Notes under the pieces: generated by a model
What the model was told of the DNA's origin: nothing
The model's database searches: none
The model's input: the letters and a program-made list of their open reading frames with translations, nothing else
From: an uncultured Paraburkholderia sp.
Lineage (GTDB): Bacteria; Pseudomonadota; Gammaproteobacteria; Burkholderiales; Burkholderiaceae
Direction: 5' to 3'
NCBI GenBank assembly: GCA_940746715.1
Contig: CALNWN010000006.1
Location: forward strand, 146,922 to 210,921
Length of the DNA stretch: 64,000 nt
Translations under genes and position numbers: made by a program
Shown: positions 8,155 to 17,437 of the stretch, piece by piece
How positions within the stretch are numbered: the stretch's first letter is position 1
Layout: each line of letters opens with the position of its first letter

Positions 8155-8445
8155 ATGTCCAATTCCGTGCAGATCCAGGTTGCCGATTCGCATCTTTATC
8201 CCGGGTACGCCGTGCATATCGCCCACTTGCCGGAACCCGCGCGGGCGGCCGCCGCGGTCGTCGAATTCGCCGACGGCTCCGGCGCCAATGCCACCTGCCA
8301 TCTGCGCGCGCACGACGAACTGGAATTGACCATCGACGGCTACGCGACTCAAACGCGCCACCCCGTCAACGCGAGACATTGGCTGCTGCTCGCCGTCGAT
8401 GCAACGCACAACAACAGTTGGCGCGTCAAGCGCCGCTTGCCCTAG
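8155..8445 (+). CDS. Conserved small hypothetical protein
   Basis: A 96-residue protein, MSNSVQIQVADSHLYPGYAV, ending NNSWRVKRRLP. GGAGG at 8142-8146 fixes the ATG at 8155; the longer upstream frame lacks a ribosome-binding site. The composition suggests a soluble beta-rich protein with no signal peptide or membrane span. I do not recognise a functional family. Confidence 0.65.
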   Translation: MSNSVQIQVADSHLYPGYAVHIAHLPEPARAAAAVVEFADGSGANATCHLRAHDELELTIDGYATQTRHPVNARHWLLLAVDATHNNSWRVKRRLP

Positions 8446-8549
8446 CTGCCCGACACCGCATCACATCCTGCAGCAAGCCGGAGCGATCTTCCGGTGCAGA
8501 CTTCCGCCGTACCTTGCGCAGAATCGTAGCTACCGCCGGCGCCCCGCGC

Positions 8550-9556
8550 ATGGCCGCATTCGGCGGCTCCTGGCTGAATCACATCTTTCTCATCTCAGCC
8601 CAGGCGCCGTTTTATCCCGACATCCACAACAGTCCGGCGAAGAAAATGGTGTCCGTCGTCGAAGGCGACGATCCCACCGGCATGCGGCTGAAGCTCGCGG
8701 CAGACTCGCCGGCGTCGGCGCTCGACGGCCCGCCGAAGTTCGTCAACGACGGCGCATTCACCGCCGACGGCTACGCGGTCAACACCATGGCGCCGCCGTA
8801 TCAGCCGAGCAACGTGCGCCCCGCGGAAGGCGGCGACCCGGCATTCGCGGACGCGGCGAATCCGCGCGTGCTGCCGCCGCAAAACTACGCGACGATCGGC
8901 GACCGTCTCACGGACAAAGGCGTCGACTGGGCTTGGTACAGCGGCGCGTGGCAGTATGCGCTGGAGCATCAGGACACGGCGCGGTGCCGGACTTTCAGTA
9001 TCACCACCAGCCGTTCAACTACTTCGCCAACTACGCCCCCGGCACCGCTGCGCGGCGCAAATACCTGCGCGATGCGGGCCTCGGCAGCGATCCGTCGACC
9101 AACCGTCTGATCGCCGACATCGACGCGGGACGTCTGCCCACCGTCACGTTCTACAAGCCGCAGGGCGATCTGAACATGCATGCCGGCTATGCCGACGTCG
9201 AATCGGGCGACCGGCACATCGCACGCGTGATCGAGCATATCCAGCGAGGCCCGCAATGGGCCAACACGGTCGTGATCGTCACCGTCGACGAAAACGGCGG
9301 CTGGTGGGATCCGGTCGCGCCGCCGAAGAGCGACCGCTGGGGCCCCGGCTCGCGAATCCCCGCGCTCGTCATTTCGCCGCTCGCCAAAAAGGGCTACGTC
9401 GATCACACGGTGTACGACACCAACTCGATTCTTCGTTTTATCAGACGCGTGCATGGACTCGCACCGCTCGACGGCGTCGTCGCGCGCGACCGCGCATTTG
9501 CACGCAATGGTCTCGCGCCGCTCTGCGATTTGACGGCGCCGCTGGACCTAGCGTGA
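8550..9556 (+). pseudogene. Acid phosphatase / phospholipase C family protein (AcpA-like), truncated and frameshifted
   Basis: Homologous to the alkaline-phosphatase-superfamily phosphoesterases of the AcpA/PLC group (normally about 500-570 residues, exported). The sequence starts abruptly at MAAFGGSWLNHIFLISA, a segment expected in the middle of the protein, so the signal peptide and roughly 200 N-terminal residues are missing. A second lesion near 8985 shifts the frame before FQYHHQPFNYFANYAPG. The C-terminal half then retains VTVDENGGWWDPVAPP, which includes metal-binding Asp/Glu, and YDTNSILRFI. Clearly a decayed gene. Confidence 0.85.
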
Positions 9557-9697
9557 ATGTGGTCGGAGAATGCGCCGCCGCGCGGCGCTTTCACGCGTAT
9601 TTTTTAAAGCCCCGAAAGAGTCATACGTTTGCCTTGAATAACCGGTGCCGCGACATAGACTGATAAAGCAATTCTCAGCACTTTGCACGGAACTGAT

Positions 9698-10056
9698 ATG
9701 CGCCTCACTATCCTTATTAACGGTTCCGATCCCACCGTCAGCCACGACTATGCTGTTCTCTGGCTCGACACCGACCAACGCCGGTGGTCGAGGGAAGCGC
9801 ATCAAGGGATCGATCTGCCCCCGTGGGGCGAATTACACGACGAAGACGGCGTGACGACACTGTGCGCGCCAAGTAATGACGCGCCGCTTTGCACGCTGCG
9901 CGGCCTGCACGTGGACCGCAAACAGCGCGTGAGCGCCGCACAAGGCGACGCCGCGTGGACCGCGCTGCGCAACCGCGGCCGACAAGCGGCTTCTGGCGTT
10001 TGCAAGCAGTGGACCGTCAAAACGTGCACGCTGAAAATAGCGTGTTCGGCAATTAA
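9698..10056 (+). pseudogene. DUF3564 family protein (frameshifted near the 3' end)
   Basis: Starts MRLTILINGSDPTVSHDYAV and matches, through LCTLRGLHVDRKQRVSAAQG, a Burkholderia-specific family of unknown function (DUF3564) of about 120 residues. A one-base shift close to 9985 puts the true end, GFWRLQAVDRQNVHAENSVF followed by GN and TAA (10054-10056), in another frame. No signal peptide or membrane segment is seen. Whether the shift is real or a base-call error cannot be decided here. Confidence 0.75.
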
Positions 10057-10347
10057 TTCCAGCCTCTTTTCGTGCCCGGTCGAAATTCCCACGCGCGCGC
10101 CGCCCGGCCGCGCGCGGGATCCTTTCATTCGGGTATTTGCACGGGGAGCAAGAGCGCAGCGAACCGTTCCGCGCCGCGCACGCATTTAAGCGCGTCTTAA
10201 GTTTGCGTACGTAGAGTTGGAAATCCACGCATTCGGGTCGCTGCAAGGCGGCCCATTTTTTTGCCTGCGCGATTCTCGCAATCTCTGCTGTCCGACGGTG
10301 CGCGCAACGCTATACTTTGCGCCCCTTCCCTCCTGACCGTTCGACAC

Positions 10348-11097
10348 ATGAAGAAGTGGTTCGCCTGCCTGCTCGTCGCGTTTGTCGCTCACGCCAGCGC
10401 GGCGCCTTCCTGCACCCAGTTCACACCGAATGCGCAATGGCCGGTTCTGATCAATCAGAAAATGGCGCCGAAAACGCGCATACTGTGCTACAGCGATTTC
10501 GCCGTCATGCATTCGGGTATCACGCACGGTCCCTTGTGGTCCGCCGAACATCTGACGCGCGACCATATCGAAGCCGCGAAAGACATGGTGCGCACCAACA
10601 AGTTCTTCGAAGAAGAGCGCTTGCCCGACGGCGAAGGTGCGACGCTCGCGGACTACAGGCGCAGCGGCTTCGATCGCGGACATATGAGCCCTGCGGGCAA
10701 TCGCTGGAATGCCGAAGCGATGGCGCAATCGTTTTCGCTCGCCAACATCGTGCCGCAAAATCGCGAGAACAATCAACGCTTGTGGGCGCGCATCGAAACG
10801 TCCGTGCGTAAAATTGCCGTTGCGTATGACGACACCTATGTCGTCACAGGCCCTATGTTCAGCGGCCAGCAACTGCAGACTATCGGACCCACGCGCGTGT
10901 TCGTGCCGACGCAGTTGTTCAAGGCGGTCTACGTGCCTTCGCGGCAACTTGCGTTCGCGGTCGTGGTCGACAATGTATCGACGAACTGCTACGAAATCAG
11001 GACGATTCACGAACTCGAGGCAGCCTCAGGCATCCGCTTTCCGGGCATTCCGGAGAACCTCAAAGATCAGCGACCGGGAGGACTCAAAGGTGTTTAA
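10348..11097 (+). CDS. Secreted DNA/RNA non-specific endonuclease (NUC1 type)
   Basis: Beta-beta-alpha-metal nuclease that cleaves DNA and RNA, likely periplasmic or secreted. The ATG at 10348 begins a signal peptide (MKKWFACLLVAFVAHASA, cut before APSC). The catalytic DRGH motif is seen as FDRGHMSPAGNRWN, with the metal-binding Asn in IVPQNRENNQRLW. Length (249 residues) fits the family. The preceding upstream in-frame extension lacks a ribosome-binding site. The 3' end overlaps the next gene by 8 bp. Confidence 0.9.
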   Translation: MKKWFACLLVAFVAHASAAPSCTQFTPNAQWPVLINQKMAPKTRILCYSDFAVMHSGITHGPLWSAEHLTRDHIEAAKDMVRTNKFFEEERLPDGEGATLADYRRSGFDRGHMSPAGNRWNAEAMAQSFSLANIVPQNRENNQRLWARIETSVRKIAVAYDDTYVVTGPMFSGQQLQTIGPTRVFVPTQLFKAVYVPSRQLAFAVVVDNVSTNCYEIRTIHELEAASGIRFPGIPENLKDQRPGGLKGV

Positions 11098-11350
11098 ACC
11101 CTATTCGAACGACGACGACGTGCTCAACATCCAGGGCGACGCACTGACCGTGAGCAACGGCACGACGCGCGTCGTACTCAACGGCACGCTCGAACTCACG
11201 CAGGATCAGCGCGGGCTGAAGGCGGCGCTCGCACTCAAAGAAGCCGTGGATGCCATCGTCGCCGCATTGCAGGCGCATCCTGGGTTGCCCGCCAAAGTGA
11301 AGGACGAGCCGGATGAGAAACCGGGCGTCGTTCAAAACCCGTTTCAATGA
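11090..11350 (+). CDS. Conserved hypothetical protein coupled to the nuclease
   Basis: An 86-residue protein from a GTG at 11090, reading (M)FKPYSNDDDVLNIQGDALTV and ending VVQNPFQ. GGGAGG at 11076-11081 supports the start, which overlaps the nuclease stop. The middle (LTQDQRGLKAALALKEAVDA) is probably helical. Co-translation with a secreted nuclease could mean an inhibitor or partner, but I know of no evidence for that. Confidence 0.65.
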   Translation: MFKPYSNDDDVLNIQGDALTVSNGTTRVVLNGTLELTQDQRGLKAALALKEAVDAIVAALQAHPGLPAKVKDEPDEKPGVVQNPFQ

Positions 11351-11553
11351 CGTTTAAAGGCGGCGGAAGCAAAAACACTTAAAGCGTATTCAGCACGCCG
11401 ATATGTTTCTGCGGTTGCGCTGTCGTTACGTTTTGTCACTAGAGCATCGTTAACTGCTGTCTTCCGGGCTGCGTTAAACCGGCAGCGCTGAACAATTCAG
11501 CCGCGGTCAGGATCCACCAACAGGAATCCACCGGTTAAACAAGGAGTCAAACC

Positions 11554-11931
11554 ATGAAGACGCTTTTCGCCGCTCTCGCTTCCGCTCTGCTCGTGTCGAC
11601 TGCTTTTGCCCAAACGGCGGCACCGGCACCGTCCCAATCCGCGCAGCCCGCCCAAACGCAGCCCGCCGGCCAGGCGAATCTGAAGGCGAGCACCGCCGTA
11701 CAAACCGGTGCATCGGATGACAGCGCGGCCACGGCCAAAGCGCCTTCCAAAGCCACTGCAAAGTCGCATGTGAAGACATCGTCGAAGCACGTCGCGAAGC
11801 ATCATAAAGCCGTAAAGAAAACGCCGGCCGATTCGAGCGCAGCGAAAGCGAAAATGGACAGTACGCAGCAAACCAGCAATGCGCCGGTGAACGCCGACGG
11901 CGCCAAGACCGACACGACCAAAACACAATAA
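11554..11931 (+). CDS. Small exported Ala/Lys-rich protein
   Basis: A 125-residue protein with a clear signal peptide (MKTLFAALASALLVSTAFA, cut before QTAAPA). AAGGAG precedes the ATG. The mature part is low-complexity: Ala/Gln/Pro-rich, then Lys/His-rich (SKHVAKHHKAVKKTPADS), then Asp/Thr-rich. Such basic, disordered periplasmic proteins are common in Burkholderia and have no established function. Followed about 90 bp on by a strong terminator. Confidence 0.75.
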   Translation: MKTLFAALASALLVSTAFAQTAAPAPSQSAQPAQTQPAGQANLKASTAVQTGASDDSAATAKAPSKATAKSHVKTSSKHVAKHHKAVKKTPADSSAAKAKMDSTQQTSNAPVNADGAKTDTTKTQ

Positions 11932-12018
11932 CACGTGTACGGTTTCTGCGCGCACCGGTCACACGTGCACTAGAAGACAGAAGCCGATAATCGAAGCTGG
12001 GCCACGCCGTTCAGGGAG

Positions 12019-12044
12019 GGCGAGTCGCATGACTCGCCTTTTTT
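12019..12044 (+). terminator. Rho-independent terminator
   Basis: Perfect 8-bp stem GGCGAGTC / GACTCGCC with a GCAT loop, followed by six T. Ends the transcript of the small exported protein. Confidence 0.9.
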
Positions 12045-12104
12045 ACGCGCTTTTCAGCGCCTGGAAATGGTCCTCGCGGCAGCCGTGCTGTACATCTGTG
12101 AGCG

Positions 12105-12821
12105 CTATTGATTCGAAGCGGCGTTCAACTGCGCGAGCTCCTGGAGCCTGCGGGCATCGACGATTTCTATTTCAGCGTAGCCAAGCTTCAACGCGCCCTG
12201 CGTTTCAAACTGCTTGAGCACCTGGTTGATGGTCTGCCGCGACAGCGCCAGCATCATCGCGAGATCTTCCTGCGGCACAGGGATCACGCGCTGCATAGCG
12301 CCCGCTGCTCCATACCCGCCGGCCATCAGCAGGAGCCGACGCGCGACGCGCTGCGCAGCCGGCAGCAACGCCGCTTCTTCTATCGCGTCGAAGGCGAGAC
12401 GCAGCTTTTGCGTGAGCAGCAAGCCGAACGTGTGCCAATAGGCCGGCGTGCGTTCGAGCAGCGCCGCCAGTGCGGCGCGCGGCACATGAAACAGCTCGGT
12501 GTCGCGCTCCGCATACGCGTCGTGCGTTCGCGGACGATTGTCAAACAGCGCGATTTCGCCGAACCAGTTCATCGGCTCGATTACCGCAAGCAACGCTTCC
12601 TTGCCGCTCACACTCGCGGCGCCAATTCGCATCAAACCGCCAAACACACAATAGAGGCCGTCGTCGGAATCGCCGCGCATGAAGAGACGCTCGCCGGCGG
12701 CGAGTCGCTCCATGCGGCCTGCTTCGACCAATTGCGCCTGCAACGCGGCCGGGGCCGAGCGAAACCATGCGCTTTCGGCGAGCCGCGCGGCAAGCTGGGT
12801 GGAAGGAAGACTTGCGGTCAT
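12105..12821 (-). CDS. Crp/Fnr-family transcriptional regulator
   Basis: A 238-residue regulator. Residues about 20-130 form a cyclic-nucleotide-binding-like beta barrel with GEIALFDNRPRTHDAYAERD, close to the phosphate-binding cassette of Crp. The C-terminal winged helix includes EDLAMMLALSRQTINQVLKQ as the recognition helix-turn-helix. No Fnr-type Cys cluster is present in the N-terminus, so oxygen sensing by Fe-S is unlikely. It is divergent from the Mpo1-like gene. The frame is intact. Confidence 0.9.
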   Translation of the reverse strand: MTASLPSTQLAARLAESAWFRSAPAALQAQLVEAGRMERLAAGERLFMRGDSDDGLYCVFGGLMRIGAASVSGKEALLAVIEPMNWFGEIALFDNRPRTHDAYAERDTELFHVPRAALAALLERTPAYWHTFGLLLTQKLRLAFDAIEEAALLPAAQRVARRLLLMAGGYGAAGAMQRVIPVPQEDLAMMLALSRQTINQVLKQFETQGALKLGYAEIEIVDARRLQELAQLNAASNQ

Positions 12822-12911
12822 TGACTCGCGCCTGTGCCGATTGTCGGCTACTCGATGGTTTCAAATTTCGATCGCCGCGATTATGCTGGCTTTGACCGAG
12901 GAGCGGCATCC

Positions 12912-13359
12912 ATGAGAACGCTGACACAACAGCTTACGCAATATGCGGTCTACCATCGCGACAGGCGCAATATCGCCACGCATTTCGTCGGCATTCCCAT
13001 GATCGTGCTGGCGTTGGCCGTTCTGTTGAGTCGTCCCGCTCGGTCTGATGATGGCAGCGGTGTCAGCGCTGTGCATCGCATTCGGCCAGTGGATCGCGGC
13101 GCAGTCCGCGCTGGTCTGGCTCACAACGGGCGTTGGCCTCTTCGTGATCGGCTGGGTGTTTCAGTTTTTCGGGCACATGGCGTACGAGCATCGCAAACCC
13201 GCTTTCGTCGACGATGTGATCGGCCTGTTGATCGGCCCGCTTTTCGTATTGGCCGAAGCGCTGTTCGCCATCGGCTGGCGGCCCGCACTGCGGGACGCGA
13301 TAGAACGCGAGGCCGGACCGACGCGCGTCAACCCGGACCGCTCCGCCGCGCATCGATAA
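12912..13359 (+). pseudogene. Mpo1-like (DUF962) membrane protein, frameshifted
   Basis: Starts MRTLTQQLTQYAVYHRDRRN with the DUF962 signature HxxxxN-x-x-T-H-F-V-G-I-P. After ALAVLLSRPA the frame is lost near 13036-13047. The remainder (MMAAVSALCIAFGQWIAAQS, then FQFFGHMAYEHRKPAF and the final VLAEALFAIGWRP) is in another frame. Family members are small multi-span proteins; yeast Mpo1 is a 2-hydroxy fatty acid dioxygenase. The conserved His residues survive across both pieces, so one base change would restore the gene. Confidence 0.8.
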
Positions 13360-13402
13360 GCGCGTGCCGCGCCGTGCGATGCGCGGCGCGGCTTCTCCGA
13401 AC

Positions 13403-14293
13403 TCATCCGAAGCGCACGAACCGCATACTGTGCAGCGCTGTCAACGCGACGGCGATCCAGATGGGGACGTAGGTCGCCAATTGCGCGGCGCTCAACGTTT
13501 CGCCGAGCAGCGTGATGGAGACCAGCACGAGCAGCACCGGCTCGACGTAGCCGAGAATGCCAAACAGTGCAACCGGCAAGAGGCGGCTCGCGGTGAGATA
13601 CGAAGCCAAAGCGAGCGTGCTCAGCGCGCCAAGGCCCGGCAGCAGCAGGAGCCACATGTCGAGCCGCCCGGAGATAAGTGCAAGCGATCCGCCGCTGACG
13701 ATGAACGCAACTGCAGCAGGCAGCAGCAAGATCATCTCGATGGTGAAGACTGCGAGCGAATCGTAGGGAATCTTGCGCCGCAACACAAAGTACGGCGGAT
13801 AGCCGAGCGCGACCCACAGCGTCGGCCACGAGAACGCGCCCGTCACCCACAATTCATGGCCGACGCCCACGGCCGCGCAGACGACCGCGGCCCACTGCAA
13901 AGCGTCGAGGCGCTCGCGATAGTAGAAGCGCCCAACCAGCACCATGACGAGCGGCAGCAGGAAATAGCCGAGCGACACTTCGAGCATGCGCCCATGCAGC
14001 GGAGCCCAAAGAAAGACCCACAGCTGCGCGCCGAGCAATGCGGCGGCCGCGATCATCGCGACGCCGAGCGCGGGCTGCGTCACCATCCGGTAAAGAAGCT
14101 CGCGCAAAATCGGCAGGCGTTTGCGCAACGCGACGAGCAACAGCGCGCCGGGCACCGTCCACACGATCCGCCACGCGAAAATGTCGAGGCCGCTGAGCGG
14201 CGCGAGCAACGTCGCATACGCCGACAGCAACGCGAACATCGCGTAGGCGCTCACCGATAAGGCAATGCCGCGCCTCGGCGAATACTGGTTCAT
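13403..14293 (-). CDS. rarD: EamA/RarD-type transporter
   Basis: A 296-residue inner-membrane protein with about ten predicted spans and the RarD-specific start (MNQYSPRRGIALSVSAYAMF). Members of the drug/metabolite transporter superfamily; E. coli RarD is linked to chloramphenicol sensitivity and its substrate is not firmly known. It is monocistronic, convergent with the Mpo1-like gene. The frame is intact and the length is typical. Confidence 0.85.
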   Translation of the reverse strand: MNQYSPRRGIALSVSAYAMFALLSAYATLLAPLSGLDIFAWRIVWTVPGALLLVALRKRLPILRELLYRMVTQPALGVAMIAAAALLGAQLWVFLWAPLHGRMLEVSLGYFLLPLVMVLVGRFYYRERLDALQWAAVVCAAVGVGHELWVTGAFSWPTLWVALGYPPYFVLRRKIPYDSLAVFTIEMILLLPAAVAFIVSGGSLALISGRLDMWLLLLPGLGALSTLALASYLTASRLLPVALFGILGYVEPVLLVLVSITLLGETLSAAQLATYVPIWIAVALTALHSMRFVRFG

Positions 14294-14725
14294 GGTGCGG
14301 TCCGTTGCGTGATGCGTGGGCGCATCGCTGTGATGGTGGTCATTCGACGTGAAGGTCCGTGAGCAAGCCGCGCATTCTAGCCGGATTACCGGCGCGTCCT
14401 TCCTGCGCAGCGCGCGGTTTTGAGGCGCCAGATTGGCGCTGAGCGGCGGCCTAGCGGCGACAAATTAATGCGTGCACATCTCGCCGCAATGGACTAGAAC
14501 ATAACTTCACGCGCGCGAGACAAGCCGCGCGCCTTCATCGGCAACGCAGCACTGCATCGCTCAAGCGCGAATCTTGCTTCGGTAACTTGCTGCAGCGTTT
14601 GCAACATCCACGAGCCGGGCCGGCATGACCGGACACGCTTCCTTCGCGGCACGCGTCGATTTCTATCCCGCGTGCCGGCGTCCAGCCACGAATCCCGCTC
14701 ATCGAATGTGACTACTGGAGCCAGC
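14294..14725. other. Intergenic region before egtD
   Basis: A 430-bp stretch upstream of two divergent genes, rarD and egtD. I see no coding remnant. GGAG at 14717-14720 is the egtD ribosome-binding site. Confidence 0.4.
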
Positions 14726-15706
14726 ATGACCCAGCCAGCCCTCTCGCACGACACATCGCCCGACCTACGCTCAGCTTTCGCCGCCGACGTCCGCGCCGGC
14801 CTCTCGCATGCGCCGCAGAAGGAGTTGCCCTCCAAGTATCTGTACGACGAAGTCGGCTCCGCGTTGTTCGAAGTGATCACCGTGCTGCCCGAGTACGGCG
14901 TGACGCGCGCCGAGGAGCGGCTGCTCGCGAAGCACGCGGCGGACATCGTCGAGCATCTCCCGCACGATGTCACCGTCGCCGAACTCGGCAGCGGCAGCGG
15001 CCGCAAAACCCGCCGCATTCTTGAGGCGCTGTGTAAAAAGCGCCCTACTTTTTACTGCCCGATTGAAATTTCGCGCAGCGCGTTGCAGTTGTGCAGGCGC
15101 GAGCTGGGCGACATCGAACGTATTTCGATTGTGGGTTACGAGCGCGACTATCTGGCGGGCCTCGCGGAAGTCAGCAAGAAGCGCACGTCCGGCGAGCGCC
15201 TCCTCGTGCTGTTCCTTGGCAGTACGATCGGCAATTTCGGCAGACTCGCGGCAACGCGTTTTCTGCGCGACATCCGCAACATGCTGGCGCCCGGCGATGC
15301 CTTGCTGCTCGGCACCGACCTCATCAAGCCGACGCCCGTCCTGATCGCCGCTTACGACGACGCGATCGGCGTCACGGCTTCTTTCAACCTGAATCTGCTC
15401 GCGCGCATCAATCGCGAACTGGGCGGCGATTTTCCGCTCGATGCTTTCGAGCACGTCGCGCGTTTCAATCCGGACGCGCGCAGCATCGAAATGCATTTGC
15501 GTGCGAAGCGCGACGTCACCGCGCACGTCGGTGCGGCGAATTTGACTGTGTCGCTCGAGGCAGGCGAGACGATCTGGACGGAGAGCAGCCACAAATACCG
15601 CGTGGACGAAGTGCCGGCCATCGCCGACGACGCGGGTTTCGCGTGCAGCCATCAGTGGGTGGAAAGCGACTGGGGATTCGCCGAAAGCCTGTTGGTCGCG
15701 AGCTAA
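14726..15706 (+). CDS. egtD: L-histidine N-alpha-methyltransferase EgtD
   Basis: SAM-dependent enzyme that trimethylates histidine to hercynine, the first step of ergothioneine synthesis. Seen: PSKYLYDEVGSALFEVITVL near the N-terminus (EgtD family), the SAM motif VAELGSGSGRKTRRIL, and FLGSTIGNFGR. The end has ESSHKYRVDEVPAIADDAGF. The 326-residue length is normal. A sulfoxide synthase EgtB is often adjacent but is not in this window; the gene stands alone, so the pathway must be completed elsewhere or the product is hercynine only. Confidence 0.85.
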   Translation: MTQPALSHDTSPDLRSAFAADVRAGLSHAPQKELPSKYLYDEVGSALFEVITVLPEYGVTRAEERLLAKHAADIVEHLPHDVTVAELGSGSGRKTRRILEALCKKRPTFYCPIEISRSALQLCRRELGDIERISIVGYERDYLAGLAEVSKKRTSGERLLVLFLGSTIGNFGRLAATRFLRDIRNMLAPGDALLLGTDLIKPTPVLIAAYDDAIGVTASFNLNLLARINRELGGDFPLDAFEHVARFNPDARSIEMHLRAKRDVTAHVGAANLTVSLEAGETIWTESSHKYRVDEVPAIADDAGFACSHQWVESDWGFAESLLVAS

Positions 15707-15881
15707 GGGCTGACGGTTTTTTGCGGGCTACGTTTTTCGACGCAGCCAATCGGGCGGCGCGTGTTCTTTTGAATCGCGCCGCTTTTTAGCGTCAGATGCA
15801 CCGCGGTTGGATCTCAACGAACCTCAACGCGGGCCGTCCGATGTTTTGGCGACGCCGAGGCATTCTCCGCTCGCGCACCGC

Positions 15882-16175
15882 TCAATGCTGCTCGAAGCGC
15901 TCATAGCGCTTTTCCGTCGCGCGCTCTTCGCCGGTCACTTCGGTCACGCGCGCCGCCGGCGGCCCGTGCCGCAGCCACGACAGCATCCGGTCGACCTGAT
16001 TGGCCGCGCCTTGCAACATGGCTTCCACGGAACCGTCGTCCAGATTCGCCACCCATCCTTTGATGCCGAGCGCGTGCGCCTGGCGCACCGTCGCGTGACG
16101 AAAGCCGACGCCCTGCACGGTGCCGCGCACGCGCACGTAATACGTTTCGATCCGCTCATCCAGATCCGGTGCCAT
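15882..16175 (-). CDS. acyP: Acylphosphatase
   Basis: A 97-residue hydrolase of acyl phosphates. The catalytic Arg (VQGVGFRHATVRQ) and Asn (GWVANLDDGSVE) are both present. The ATG at 16175 is preceded by GAGGAG; the longer upstream frame of this gene is not supported. Divergent from hpnA. Intact. Confidence 0.9.
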   Translation of the reverse strand: MAPDLDERIETYYVRVRGTVQGVGFRHATVRQAHALGIKGWVANLDDGSVEAMLQGAANQVDRMLSWLRHGPPAARVTEVTGEERATEKRYERFEQH

Positions 16176-16333
16176 GCCGTTTTCTCCTCGCAATCTTTCA
16201 AGCCGGCATTCTAGTCGGGGCGCGGCGAGCTTGCCTGGCGAACTTGCCTCGCGCCTGACGGCGCGACCTCGGCGACACCGGCCCCGCGCGCCACGTACAA
16301 TCCCTCGACTGTCACGCAGGAAACGGAAACAGA

Positions 16334-17344
16334 ATGACCGAACAGAATGGCGATCTCGTGCTCGTGACCGGCGCATCCGGCTTCGTCGGCTCGTCGGTGA
16401 CGCGCATCGCGCAGCAGAAAGGCTTCAGGGTGCGCGTGCTCGTGCGTGCCACCAGTCCGCGGCAAAACGTCGAGTCGCTCGACGCGGAAATCGTCGTGGG
16501 CGATATGCGCGACGAAGCGTCGATGCGCAACGCGCTTCGCGGCGTGCGCTATCTGCTGCACGTCGCCGCGGATTACCGGCTGTGGGCGCCGGACCCGAGC
16601 GAGATCGAGCGCTCAAATCTGGAAGGCACCGAGGCCACCATGCGCGCGGCATTGAAGGAAGGCGTCGAACGCATCGTCTATACAAGCAGCGTGGCCACGC
16701 TCAAGGTGACGAGCTCGGGCCATTCAGCCGATGAAACCTCGCCGCTGAAAGCCGATCAGGCCATCGGCGTGTACAAGCGCAGCAAGGTGCTGGCCGAGCG
16801 CGCCGTGGAGCGCATGATCGCGGAGGACGGCCTGCCCGCCGTCATCGTCAATCCGTCCACGCCGATCGGCCCGCGCGACGTCAAGCCGACGCCGACGGGG
16901 CGCATCATCGTGGAAGCGGCGCTCGGCAAAATTCCCGCGTTTGTCGATACCGGCCTGAACCTCGTGCACGTGGACGATGTGGCGGCCGGCCACTTTCTCG
17001 CGCTCGAGCGCGGCAAGATCGGCGAACGCTATATTCTCGGCGGCGAAAACCTGCCGCTGCAGCAGATGCTCGCCGACATCGCGGCGCTGACCGGCCGCAA
17101 GGCGCCCACTATCAGCTTGCCGCGCTGGCCGCTCTATCCGCTCGCGGTGGGCGCCGAAGCTGTCGCGAAGTTCACGAAGCGCGAACCGTTCGTGACCGTC
17201 TACGGATTGAAAATGTCCAAAAATAAGATGTACTTCACTTCCGCAAAGGCCGAGCGCGAACTAGGCTACCGGGCGCGGCCCTACCGCGAGGGTTTGAGCG
17301 ACGCGCTCGAATGGTTCCGCCGGGCGGGCTATCTGAAGGCGTAG
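16334..17344 (+). CDS. hpnA: Hopanoid-associated sugar epimerase HpnA
   Basis: Extended SDR / NAD-dependent epimerase of the HpnA group, 336 residues. TGASGFVGSSVTRIAQQKGF is the cofactor-binding motif and VYKRSKVLAERAVERM carries the catalytic YxxxK. HpnA is thought to modify the sugar part of hopanoid head groups, although its exact reaction is not settled. It opens the hopanoid region of this window. Intact. Confidence 0.9.
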   Translation: MTEQNGDLVLVTGASGFVGSSVTRIAQQKGFRVRVLVRATSPRQNVESLDAEIVVGDMRDEASMRNALRGVRYLLHVAADYRLWAPDPSEIERSNLEGTEATMRAALKEGVERIVYTSSVATLKVTSSGHSADETSPLKADQAIGVYKRSKVLAERAVERMIAEDGLPAVIVNPSTPIGPRDVKPTPTGRIIVEAALGKIPAFVDTGLNLVHVDDVAAGHFLALERGKIGERYILGGENLPLQQMLADIAALTGRKAPTISLPRWPLYPLAVGAEAVAKFTKREPFVTVYGLKMSKNKMYFTSAKAERELGYRARPYREGLSDALEWFRRAGYLKA

Positions 17345-17437
17345 CGCACGCATTTTGTTACAACGTCGCTGTGATTGCGAAAGGTAAAAGCCTGCGCGCA
17401 GCAGTTAAAATCGTAGGTCTTACCAGAGAAACCTCGC

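Noticed and set aside
15882..16376. A longer acylphosphatase with a 67-residue Arg-rich extension
   Set aside because: The ribosome-binding site and family start are at 16175; the extension lies in the promoter region facing hpnA.
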